From contig DATJFH010000333.1 in assembly GCA_035495815.1 (NCBI GenBank), positions 1 through 5,174 on the forward strand: 5,174 bases of DNA, given 5' to 3'. The notes below the pieces were generated by a model, which worked only from the letters and a program-made list of their open reading frames with translations, was not told the DNA's origin and ran no database searches. Source of the stretch: DATJFH01 sp035495815 (GTDB lineage: Bacteria; Acidobacteriota; Terriglobia; Bryobacterales; Bryobacteraceae). How positions within the stretch are numbered: position 1 is the stretch's first letter; each line of letters opens with the position of its first letter. Shown in pieces: positions 1-5,174 of this stretch. Position numbers and translations under genes: made by a program.

Positions 1-8
1 ATTGCGGC

Positions 9-1478
9 TCAGCGGCTGGCGGCCGGCGTCCGCCGCGCAAGCAGGACGGACAAGAGGCCCAGGGCGGCGCAGGTCCAGGCGAACCAGTCTCCATGCCGGG
101 AGTAAAAGGTTTGGGCGGTCCGGTAGGAATACGGCAGATCGCCGGAGGTTTCGACAAACGGCGGCACGCTTCGGATCACCCGTCCGGCGGGGTCGATGGA
201 CGCGGTGATTCCGTCGTTTGTCGCGCGCACGATCCAGCGGGCGTTTTCCGCGGCGCGCATGCGCACGACGAGCAGGTGCTGGCCGCGGGCCGAAAGGCTG
301 CGGCCGAAGTAGCCGTCGTTGGAGAGATTGAACAGGACCTCGGCTCCGTTCCGGACAAAGCCGCGGACCAGGGCGGGAAAGGCGGATTCGTAACAGATAA
401 ACGTTCCGATCCTGTGGCCGCCCAGCGGCGGGGTGATGGCGGCGGCGCCGGGCGCGAAGTCACCCACTTCCCGGGTGATCTTGTTGAAGAAGCCGAACGG
501 CCAGGGGACGTACTCGCCGAAAGGGACGAGGTGAATCTTGTCGTAGCGGGCGACGGGCTCGCCGGCGGGGGAGAGGAGCAGAGCGGAATTGAGCGGGGCG
601 CCCTGGGGGGTATGAGCGACGGTCCCCAGCAGGAACGGCGTGCGGGTAGCTTGTGCGAGGCCGCCGGCCAGCTGGCGGAATTCCGGGTCGTCGTAGTAGT
701 AGAAAGGCGCGGGCAGCTCGGGCCAGATGAGCAGATCGGGCTTCCGGAGGCCCGCGCGGAGGACGCCGCGCAGCGAGAGCTGGGCCAGTTCCCGCTCGGA
801 CGACGCCAGCGACTGCGGAGTCCACTCCCGAGTTTCGTCGATATTGGGCTGCAGCACGACGGCGCGGGCGGAGGGCTGTTCCGGCTCGGGCAGCGGGGGC
901 AGGAGGATGAGGGCCGGGAGCGACAGCAGCCAGGCAATGTGCCAGCGCGGACGGCGCAAGAGCACCAGCGCGACGGCGGCGGACATCATCATGAACACGA
1001 ACGAGAGGGCGTGCACACCGGCGAAGGGCGCAAGCCGCATCGGGATGCTCATATCGGCGGCCGCGTTGCCCAGCGTGACCCATTGAAACAGCGCCGACCC
1101 GGCGGTGATATCGACGCCCACCCACAGCGCGGCGACAGCGGGAACAGCCCAGGCCAGCCGCAGGACCGGTCCGGCGAGCCAGGCGAACACTCCGAAATAC
1201 AGCCCTTTGGCCAGGCAGTAAAGCAGGAAAGCTCCCAAACCGCCGAAGGTACCGAGTCCACCGTGGAAGCTGATGACGAAACGGATCCAATCCGTCACTC
1301 CGGCCAGCGTGCCGGCGCCGGCCAGCCAGCCGGCGAGAAACCGCCACAGCGCGCGCTCCTCCCGGGCGGACGCCAGCAGGAGCGGCGTCATGGCGACCGG
1401 CATCAGCCAGGGCAGATCGAAGCGGGGGAAGCTGAACGTCAGCAGGAGCGAGGTCAGAAGGGCGAGCAGGAAATTCAA
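9..1478 (-). CDS. lnt: Apolipoprotein N-acyltransferase (Lnt), TTG start
   Basis: Lnt moves an acyl chain from a phospholipid to the N-terminal cysteine of apolipoproteins, the last step of lipoprotein maturation, with its active site on the periplasmic face of the inner membrane. The 489-residue product is a normal length. About seven hydrophobic helices fill residues 2-195, a nitrilase-like (CN-hydrolase) domain spans about 203-445, and a last helix lies at 464-482. The Glu-Lys-Cys triad is visible as E254 (IWPEL), K314 (RYDKIHLVPFGEY) and C362 (FICYES). E322 in GEY and the Y363-E364 pair after the cysteine are also present. An upstream ATG at 1580 would add 34 residues lying wholly inside lipA, so I prefer the TTG at 1478-1476. 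It overlaps the lipA stop as TTGA and begins directly at the first helix, with a weak GCAGG about 7 nt upstream. Tyr390 sits where many homologues have Trp in the SNDxWFG motif. The stop is 8 nt from the window edge, so no terminator can be seen. Confidence 0.95.
   Translation of the reverse strand: MNFLLALLTSLLLTFSFPRFDLPWLMPVAMTPLLLASAREERALWRFLAGWLAGAGTLAGVTDWIRFVISFHGGLGTFGGLGAFLLYCLAKGLYFGVFAWLAGPVLRLAWAVPAVAALWVGVDITAGSALFQWVTLGNAAADMSIPMRLAPFAGVHALSFVFMMMSAAVALVLLRRPRWHIAWLLSLPALILLPPLPEPEQPSARAVVLQPNIDETREWTPQSLASSERELAQLSLRGVLRAGLRKPDLLIWPELPAPFYYYDDPEFRQLAGGLAQATRTPFLLGTVAHTPQGAPLNSALLLSPAGEPVARYDKIHLVPFGEYVPWPFGFFNKITREVGDFAPGAAAITPPLGGHRIGTFICYESAFPALVRGFVRNGAEVLFNLSNDGYFGRSLSARGQHLLVVRMRAAENARWIVRATNDGITASIDPAGRVIRSVPPFVETSGDLPYSYRTAQTFYSRHGDWFAWTCAALGLLSVLLARRTPAASR
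1475..1478 (-). other. TTGA stop/start overlap, lipA to lnt
   Basis: The TTG start of lnt overlaps the TGA stop of lipA as TTGA, the same arrangement as at the SPOR/lipA junction. GCAGG lies about 7 nt upstream and could act as a weak ribosome-binding site. The next methionine in the lnt frame is residue 26, beyond the first membrane helix, and the upstream ATG lies deep inside lipA, so this TTG is the best start. Confidence 0.75.
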
Positions 1479-2377
1479 CGCGAAGCCTGCTCGTTGACCA
1501 GATCGGCCATATAGGAGCTGCGCACGAGCGGGCCGGCGAACACCATCTGGAAGCCGATGGAAAGGCCGTAGCGGCGCCATTCGGCGAACCGGGCGGGCTC
1601 GATGTAGGCGGCCACGGGCAGATTGCGGCGCGAGGGCTGGAGGTATTGACCGACGGTAGCGACATCGACGTCGACCGCGCGCAGGTCGCGCAGCAGCGAC
1701 TCGACCTCGGAGGAGGTCTCCCCGAGGCCGGCCATGAAGCCCGACTTGGTCATCAGGCGGGAACGATGGCGGCGGGCGAAGGCCAGCACGTCGAGCGACT
1801 GGCGGTAATCGGCCTGCGGACGGACGCGGGCGTACAGGCGGGGGACCGTCTCCATGTTGTGATTGAAGACATCGGGACCGGCGTCGAGGACGCGCGCCAG
1901 GGCTGCGGTGTCGCCGCAGAAATCGGGAGTCAGCACTTCGACGCGGGCGGCGGGCAGGGCCTGGCGGGTAAGCCGAACCGTTTCGGCGAAGTGGGCCGAG
2001 CCGCCGTCGGGAAGATCATCGCGATTGACGCTGGTGATCACGACGTAGCGCAGGCGCATGGCGGCGGCCATGCGAGCCACGTTGGCGGGCTCATCGGGGT
2101 CGAGGCGCATGTCCTGTTTCGAGGGCGAGCCCTTGGGCACCGCGCAGAAGCCGCAGCCGCGGGTGCAGAGGTTGCCGAGGATCATGAAGGTGGCGGCTCC
2201 GCGGTCGAAGCACTCATGAATGTTGGGGCAGCGCGCCGATTCGCACACGGTGTGGAGGTTCAGGCGGCGCAGGTCCGCTTTCAGCCGGTGCAGGGATTCG
2301 TGATGGGTGGCGGGCTTCCGGGCCCACTCGGGAAGCCGCGGCCGCGCAGGAGCGATGTTGACGAGAGGGTGACTCAA
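1475..2377 (-). CDS. lipA: Lipoyl synthase (LipA), radical SAM, TTG start
   Basis: LipA inserts two sulfur atoms into the octanoyl group carried on lipoyl-domain proteins (pyruvate and 2-oxoglutarate dehydrogenases, glycine cleavage H protein), giving the lipoyl cofactor in the cytosol. The 300-residue product is full length. The auxiliary iron-sulfur cluster cysteines are C45, C50 and C56 (CESARCPNIHEC). The radical-SAM cysteines are C71, C75 and C78 (CTRGCGFC). The C-terminal RSSY motif (R286 to Y289), which supplies the serine ligand of the auxiliary cluster, is intact. Other family hallmarks are VITSVNRDDLPDGG (113-126), FNHNMETV (171-178) and KSGFMAGLGE (211-220). The first internal methionine is residue 65, past the first cysteine motif, so the TTG at 2377-2375 is the only reasonable start. 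It keeps the usual LPEWARKP segment near the N-terminus. No Shine-Dalgarno sequence precedes it and it overlaps the SPOR stop by 4 nt, so translation is probably coupled. No lipB octanoyltransferase gene is present in the window. Confidence 0.96.
   Translation of the reverse strand: MSHPLVNIAPARPRLPEWARKPATHHESLHRLKADLRRLNLHTVCESARCPNIHECFDRGAATFMILGNLCTRGCGFCAVPKGSPSKQDMRLDPDEPANVARMAAAMRLRYVVITSVNRDDLPDGGSAHFAETVRLTRQALPAARVEVLTPDFCGDTAALARVLDAGPDVFNHNMETVPRLYARVRPQADYRQSLDVLAFARRHRSRLMTKSGFMAGLGETSSEVESLLRDLRAVDVDVATVGQYLQPSRRNLPVAAYIEPARFAEWRRYGLSIGFQMVFAGPLVRSSYMADLVNEQASR
2374..2377 (-). other. TTGA stop/start overlap, SPOR to lipA
   Basis: The TTG start of lipA and the TGA stop of the SPOR gene share two bases in the tetranucleotide TTGA. 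No Shine-Dalgarno sequence precedes it; the upstream bases are an A6 run and TAT. The arrangement implies that a ribosome terminating on SPOR re-initiates on lipA, so LipA output should depend on SPOR translation. Confidence 0.8.
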
Positions 2378-2958
2378 TATTTTTTGGGAAAGGGCTTGAA
2401 GCCGGCCGCCTCGAGATCCAAACGCATTTTGCCGATGGTGGAGCTGTCCAGGGGTCCGACCAGCACGCGAACGGTCTCTTCGTTCGGCCCCGGCGCGAGC
2501 AGCGCGGCGATGCCCTTGTTCCGCAGCGATTCGACCACTCCTTCGGCGGCGGCGCGCTTGGGAGCGGCAACCTGCAGGTAGCTTCCGGCCGGCGGTTCGG
2601 CAACGCCGGAGCGGACGGCGACCGTCTCCACTTTGGCGGGAGGGCGCGGGGCTTCGGCGGCGGCCGTCGCCGGCTGGGTGACTACGGGCGGAGGAGGCTC
2701 GGGCGGCGGAGTCTCGCCTCTTTTCGCGTCGGCAGTGACCACCTCGGCCACTCCGGGAGGCGGGCCGGCGGGAGAGGCCGCTCTCACGGTAGCCGGTTCG
2801 GGGGCGCCGCCGGCGACGGGGGCCGGCGACGAATGACGTCCCACGATGTAGCCCATCGTGAAAAAGATTCCGAACAGGATCACGATGATGAAAAATCCGC
2901 TGAGCAACTGGCGATTGCCCAGCACAAGCTCGAAGTCGCCTTCGTCGTTCCTCGGCAT
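2374..2958 (-). CDS. Single-pass membrane protein with C-terminal SPOR domain
   Basis: The 194-residue product has a cytosolic head (1-18), one membrane helix (about 19-40, rich in F, I, V and L, ending MGYIVGR), a Pro/Ala-rich linker (about 43-123, with a PPPEPPPP run near 84-91) and a C-terminal SPOR domain (about 124-194, beginning GSYLQVAA and ending GFKPFPKKY). With the positive residue after the helix and the linker, the SPOR domain should lie in the periplasm. SPOR domains bind peptidoglycan strands lacking stem peptides, often at division septa, so a role in the cell wall or division is plausible but unproven. FELVLGNRQLLS before the helix resembles Acidobacteriota SPOR proteins as I remember them. 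The ATG at 2958 is the only workable start, since no in-frame alternative start lies between it and the slipin stop. The AGGAG upstream sits 13 nt away, longer than ideal. The gene is not a recognisable ftsN, damX, dedD or rlpA, so no symbol is given. Confidence 0.88.
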   Translation of the reverse strand: MPRNDEGDFELVLGNRQLLSGFFIIVILFGIFFTMGYIVGRHSSPAPVAGGAPEPATVRAASPAGPPPGVAEVVTADAKRGETPPPEPPPPVVTQPATAAAEAPRPPAKVETVAVRSGVAEPPAGSYLQVAAPKRAAAEGVVESLRNKGIAALLAPGPNEETVRVLVGPLDSSTIGKMRLDLEAAGFKPFPKKY

Positions 2959-2971
2959 ATGCGGATGATGA

Positions 2972-2976
2972 CTCCT
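2972..2976 (-). promoter_or_regulatory. Probable ribosome-binding site of the SPOR gene
   Basis: On the minus strand this reads AGGAG in the 28-nt gap between the slipin stop and the SPOR ATG. The spacing of 13 nt is longer than optimal. No other start codon in the same frame lies closer, so either the site works at this distance or translation is helped by ribosomes finishing slipin. Confidence 0.6.
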
Positions 2977-2986
2977 AATTGGTAAC

Positions 2987-3763
2987 TCAACTTCGGCCGG
3001 GTTCGCCGCCGATCTTGTCGAGCGCCCGGCTCAAAGAAGACAGTATATCGAGAGGCAGCGGGAATACAACAGTGGTGTTTTTTTCGGCGCCGATCTCGAC
3101 CAGCGTTTGCAGGTAGCGCAACTGGATGGCGGCGGGCTGGCGCTGGATCACCTCGGCGGCCATGCCGAGCTTCTCGGCGGCCATGTACTCACCCTCGGCG
3201 TGGATCACCTTGGCGCGGCGCTCGCGTTCGGCTTCGGCCTGGCGGGCGATGGCGCGGATCATCTGCTCGGCAAGGTCGACCTGTTTGACCTCCACCATGG
3301 ACACCTTGACGCCCCACGGGGCGGTGTGCTGATCGAGGATGGACTGGAGCCGGAGATTGAGCTTCTCGCGCTGGCTGAGCAGCTCGTCGAGCTCAGCCTC
3401 GCCGAGCACGCTGCGGAGCGTGGTCTGGGCGAGCTGGGAGGTGGCGTAGAGGAAGTTGTTGACCTCGACGACGGCGAGGCGCGGCTCGACGACGCGGAAG
3501 AAGATCACGGCGTTGACCTTCACGGTGACGTTGTCCTTGGTGACGACGTCCTGGGGCGGGACTTCGATGGTGTCGACGCGGAGGGAGATGCGCACGATGC
3601 GGTCGATGGGGGCGAAGACGAGGATCACGCCGGGGCCTTTGGGCTGCGAGAGCAGGCGGCCGAGGCGGAAGATGACGCCGCGCTCGTACTCGGCGAGGAT
3701 CTTGATGGAGGAGAACAGGTAGAGGACGACGATGAGAATCACGATGGTGGGCAGTTCGAACAT
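2987..3763 (-). CDS. Slipin (prokaryotic stomatin-like SPFH/band 7 protein)
   Basis: The 258-residue product is a typical prokaryotic slipin. It has an N-terminal hydrophobic anchor (about 4-20), an SPFH/band 7 domain (about 22-170) and a charged, probably coiled-coil stretch (about 172-210, RQAEAERERRAKVIHAEGE) that drives oligomer formation. Family signatures include YERGVIFRLGR (26-36), the PPQDVVTKDNVTV stretch (69-81), and APWGVKV followed by VEVKQVDL (148-164). A hydrophobic segment at 230-241 (TTVVFPLPLDIL) matches the C-terminal region that the partner NfeD protease cleaves in the archaeal pair PH1510/PH1511. Slipins form large ring or cage assemblies at membranes and are linked to membrane protein quality control and microdomains. 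The gene starts 3 nt after the NfeD stop with an excellent AAGGAG 8 nt before its ATG. It is related to E. coli QmcA, but symbols for this group are not standardised. Confidence 0.94.
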   Translation of the reverse strand: MFELPTIVILIVVLYLFSSIKILAEYERGVIFRLGRLLSQPKGPGVILVFAPIDRIVRISLRVDTIEVPPQDVVTKDNVTVKVNAVIFFRVVEPRLAVVEVNNFLYATSQLAQTTLRSVLGEAELDELLSQREKLNLRLQSILDQHTAPWGVKVSMVEVKQVDLAEQMIRAIARQAEAERERRAKVIHAEGEYMAAEKLGMAAEVIQRQPAAIQLRYLQTLVEIGAEKNTTVVFPLPLDILSSLSRALDKIGGEPGRS

Positions 3764-3766
3764 GGG

Positions 3767-5056
3767 TCATTCTCCTTTTGGGTCCGGTTTGACGGCGAGC
3801 TGGAGTCCCTGGATACCGACGACATGCACCTTGTCGCCCGGCGCGACAACCGTTCCGCCGGGGACGACGGCGTTCCAATATTCACCGCGCACCTGAACCT
3901 TTCCTTCGGGCGCAAGGCGGGTGACGGCCACGCCGGGCTCGCCCAACATGCCGTCCGGGCCGGTGACCACCTTGTTGGCGCGGGCGCGCATGACGAGGGT
4001 GAGGAGCACGGTAGTGATGATGGCGAACGGAACGGCGAGCGCGATGGCGACCGAGAGGCGGATACGCAGCTCCGGAAGGGGCGAATCCACGAGCAGGACG
4101 GCGCCGAGCACCATGGCGACCGCGCCGCCGGCGCCGAGGATGCCGTGAGAGGTGAATTTGGCCTCGAGCACGAAGAGGGTGAAGGCGAGCACGAGCAGGG
4201 CGGCGCCGGTCAGGCTGATGGGCAGGACGGAGAGCGCGGAGAGTCCGAGGAGCACGGAAATGGCGCCGGCCACGCCGGGCGCGATGAGGCCCGGGGAGCT
4301 GAACTCGGCGTAAATGCCGAGCGCTCCGAGCACGAGCAGGATGAGCGCGAGGTTGGGATCGGCCACGGCCGAAATGATGCGCTCGCGCAGGTTCGGCGCG
4401 TAGGTGGTGACGGCGGCGGCGGCGAGGCGCAGCTTTTGCTTCCGACCGTCGAAGCGGGTCACTTCGCGGCCGTCGAGCCGGGCGAGGAGGTCCGCCTCGC
4501 CGGCGGCGATGAGCTCGATCAGATGCCCGTCGAGCGCCTCTTTCTCGGTAAAGGATTTGCTTTCGAGCACGGCCTTCTCCGCCAGTTCGCTATTGCGGCC
4601 GCGTTTCTGGGTGAGGCTGCGCAGCGAGGCGGAGGCGTCGTTCTCGACTTTGCGCTTCAGCTCGGGATCCATCTGGCCGCCCATGAGGACGGGATGAGCG
4701 GCGCCGGTGTTGGTGCCCGGGGCCATGACGGCGACATCGCCGGCCTGGAGCAGGAAGAAGCCGGCGGAGGCTGCCCTGCCCCCGCTGGGCGTTACGTAGG
4801 TGATGACGGGGATGGGCGAAGCGACGATCTTTTCGATGGCCTGGCGCATGGCGTCCATGAGACCGCCGGGCGTGTTGAGGCGAATCAGAACGGCGTCGGC
4901 CTTTTCCTTTTGGGCCTGTTCCATCGCTCGTGACAGAATCTCCACGGTGACGGGGTGGATGATGCCGTCCACGTCCACGGCGACGACCTTGGGCTGGGCG
5001 TGCGACATTCGGGCAAGCATCAAAGCTAACACGCAAGCCGACCAGCGGATACGCAT
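3767..5056 (-). CDS. Long-form NfeD family membrane-bound serine protease (ClpP class)
   Basis: The 429-residue product has the full three-part long-NfeD layout. A signal peptide covers about 1-20 (MRIR, a hydrophobic core, then SHA before Q21). A ClpP/signal-peptide-peptidase-like protease domain spans about 22-220. About five membrane helices lie between 235 and 358. A soluble C-terminal NfeD OB-fold domain covers about 365-429 (GEYWNAVV at 391-398). S97 in GGRAASAG is the expected nucleophile and falls at the same number as Ser97 of Pyrococcus PH1510. K136 in KVEND is my best candidate for the general-base lysine by hand alignment. NTPGG (61-65) and MAPGTNTGAAHP (111-122) are further family motifs. 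The protease domain should face the periplasm. I chose the ATG at 5056 because it gives a clean signal peptide; an in-frame ATG at 5122 would add 22 residues and mask it. Neither start has a clear Shine-Dalgarno sequence. It is the first gene of the cluster and pairs with the adjacent slipin. Confidence 0.93.
   Translation of the reverse strand: MRIRWSACVLALMLARMSHAQPKVVAVDVDGIIHPVTVEILSRAMEQAQKEKADAVLIRLNTPGGLMDAMRQAIEKIVASPIPVITYVTPSGGRAASAGFFLLQAGDVAVMAPGTNTGAAHPVLMGGQMDPELKRKVENDASASLRSLTQKRGRNSELAEKAVLESKSFTEKEALDGHLIELIAAGEADLLARLDGREVTRFDGRKQKLRLAAAAVTTYAPNLRERIISAVADPNLALILLVLGALGIYAEFSSPGLIAPGVAGAISVLLGLSALSVLPISLTGAALLVLAFTLFVLEAKFTSHGILGAGGAVAMVLGAVLLVDSPLPELRIRLSVAIALAVPFAIITTVLLTLVMRARANKVVTGPDGMLGEPGVAVTRLAPEGKVQVRGEYWNAVVPGGTVVAPGDKVHVVGIQGLQLAVKPDPKGE
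3772..3777 (-). promoter_or_regulatory. Ribosome-binding site of the slipin gene
   Basis: On the minus strand this reads AAGGAG and lies 8 nt before the slipin ATG, an ideal length. It falls inside the last codons of nfeD (Pro-Lys-Gly-Glu-stop), so the two genes are read from the same message. It is the strongest ribosome-binding site in the window and may let slipin be made in excess of NfeD, as a ring-forming partner would require; that last point is inference. Confidence 0.85.
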
Positions 5057-5100
5057 ATATGACCAGGATAACGATAACAGAAAAACAAAAGCTTCATTTC
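5054..5100 (-). promoter_or_regulatory. A+T-rich patch upstream of nfeD, likely promoter region
   Basis: In a window that is otherwise very G+C rich, this stretch immediately before and into the nfeD start is mostly A and T. It includes T-rich runs on the minus strand (TTTTGTTTTT) and TATA-like bases just before the ATG. It is the only non-coding A+T-rich stretch before a gene and sits at the head of the operon, so a promoter here is likely. I could not find a -35/-10 pair with acceptable spacing and do not assign boxes. There is no Shine-Dalgarno sequence before the ATG, so a leaderless or short-leader message is possible. Confidence 0.4.
5067..5078. repeat. Perfect tandem 6-mer, GATAAC twice
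   Basis: The plus strand reads GATAACGATAAC (GTTATC twice on the minus strand), 11 nt before the nfeD ATG. Direct 6-mer repeats in a promoter region can be contact sites for a regulator, but two short copies in A+T-rich DNA can also arise by chance. No regulator is encoded in the window. Confidence 0.4.
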
Positions 5101-5174
5101 CATGGCCGGCCGGCGGAAGCATCAGGGAAGACGTTTTCCGGGAGCAGCCGGGAAGGATGAGCAGCGGCTGCCCT
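5101..5174. other. Non-coding or undetermined edge sequence upstream of the operon
   Basis: G+C content rises again here. The stretch contains GGCCGGCC (a palindrome) and CCGGGA repeated twice 4 nt apart near 5138-5154. The nfeD frame stays open through it to the window edge, and a plus-strand frame is open from an ATG at 5102 to the edge, but neither has a ribosome-binding site or recognisable protein sequence. It could be the operon's upstream leader or the margin of a neighbouring gene; the window is too short to say. Confidence 0.3.

Noticed and set aside
93..1514. Long open frame of 473 codons on the plus strand opposite lnt
   Set aside because: It is antisense to a clear Lnt with an intact triad. 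Its translation is rich in Gly, Arg, Gln and Asp with no recognisable motif. High G+C codon use on the real strand commonly leaves such frames open.
1479..1580. ATG at 1580 as the Lnt start (523 residues)
   Set aside because: The extra 34 residues are encoded inside lipA, are rich in Arg and Pro, and are not Lnt-like. The TTG at 1478 starts at the first membrane helix.
1646..2581. Open frame of 311 codons on the plus strand opposite lipA and SPOR
   Set aside because: It lies opposite two well-supported genes, crosses their junction, and its composition is that of an antisense shadow.
3768..3770. ATG overlapping the NfeD stop (ATGA) as an alternative slipin start
   Set aside because: It is in a different frame from slipin and would encode an Arg/His-rich product. 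The slipin ATG at 3763 has ideal spacing to AAGGAG.
3107..4933. Very long open frame of 608 codons on the plus strand opposite slipin and NfeD
   Set aside because: It is the longest open frame in the window but is antisense to two families recognised by motifs. It is rich in Gly, Asp, Glu, His and Ala without domains, and spans the real intergenic junction.
5054..5122. Upstream ATG at 5122 as the NfeD start (451 residues)
   Set aside because: It would place 22 extra residues before a good signal peptide and has no ribosome-binding site. The ATG at 5056 gives a standard export signal.
5136..5156. CCGG-containing inverted or direct repeat as a terminator
   Set aside because: The stem is short and imperfect, and no T-run follows it in either direction where a terminator would need one.
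5102..5174. Possible divergent plus-strand gene starting at 5102, open to the window edge
   Set aside because: Only 24 codons are visible, basic and without a motif, and no ribosome-binding site precedes the ATG. It cannot be supported from this window.

Overview
The window is a GC-rich (roughly two-thirds G+C by eye), fully coding stretch of a bacterial chromosome. It carries one tightly packed five-gene cluster, all on the minus strand and read from right to left. In transcription order the genes are: a long-form NfeD membrane serine protease (5056-3767), a slipin/stomatin-like SPFH protein (3763-2987), a single-pass SPOR-domain envelope protein (2958-2374), lipoyl synthase LipA (2377-1475) and apolipoprotein N-acyltransferase Lnt (1478-9). 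All five look intact. No RNA gene, mobile element, CRISPR array or rearrangement is visible.

The organism is most likely an Acidobacteriota member (Solibacter/Bryobacter-like). This is inference from remembered family resemblance, mainly the SPOR protein's short cytosolic head and its FELVLGNRQLLS segment just before the membrane helix, plus the high G+C and the gene mixture. Lnt and the SPOR protein point to a diderm envelope. No database search was possible.

Spacing strongly suggests one operon. The nfeD and slipin genes are 3 nt apart, with an ideal ribosome-binding site lying inside the end of nfeD. The slipin-SPOR gap is 28 nt. SPOR/lipA and lipA/lnt each overlap by 4 nt in the form TTGA, where a TTG start overlaps the preceding TGA stop. 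Both TTG starts were chosen because no ATG exists at a sensible place, and they give N-termini that fit the families. The only non-coding stretch is 5057-5174, upstream of the first gene. It has a clear A+T-rich patch at 5054-5100 that is the natural place for the promoter.

Functionally the cluster combines a membrane quality-control pair (the NfeD protease with its slipin partner and possible substrate), a peptidoglycan-binding envelope protein, the enzyme that makes the lipoyl cofactor in the cytosol, and the enzyme that finishes lipoprotein acylation in the inner membrane. The first two form a known pairing. The addition of SPOR, LipA and Lnt is probably a lineage-specific housekeeping arrangement. 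I did not find a clearly new system. The points most worth checking are the paired TTGA junctions, the A6 run just before the SPOR stop, and the retained protease/substrate features of the NfeD-slipin pair.
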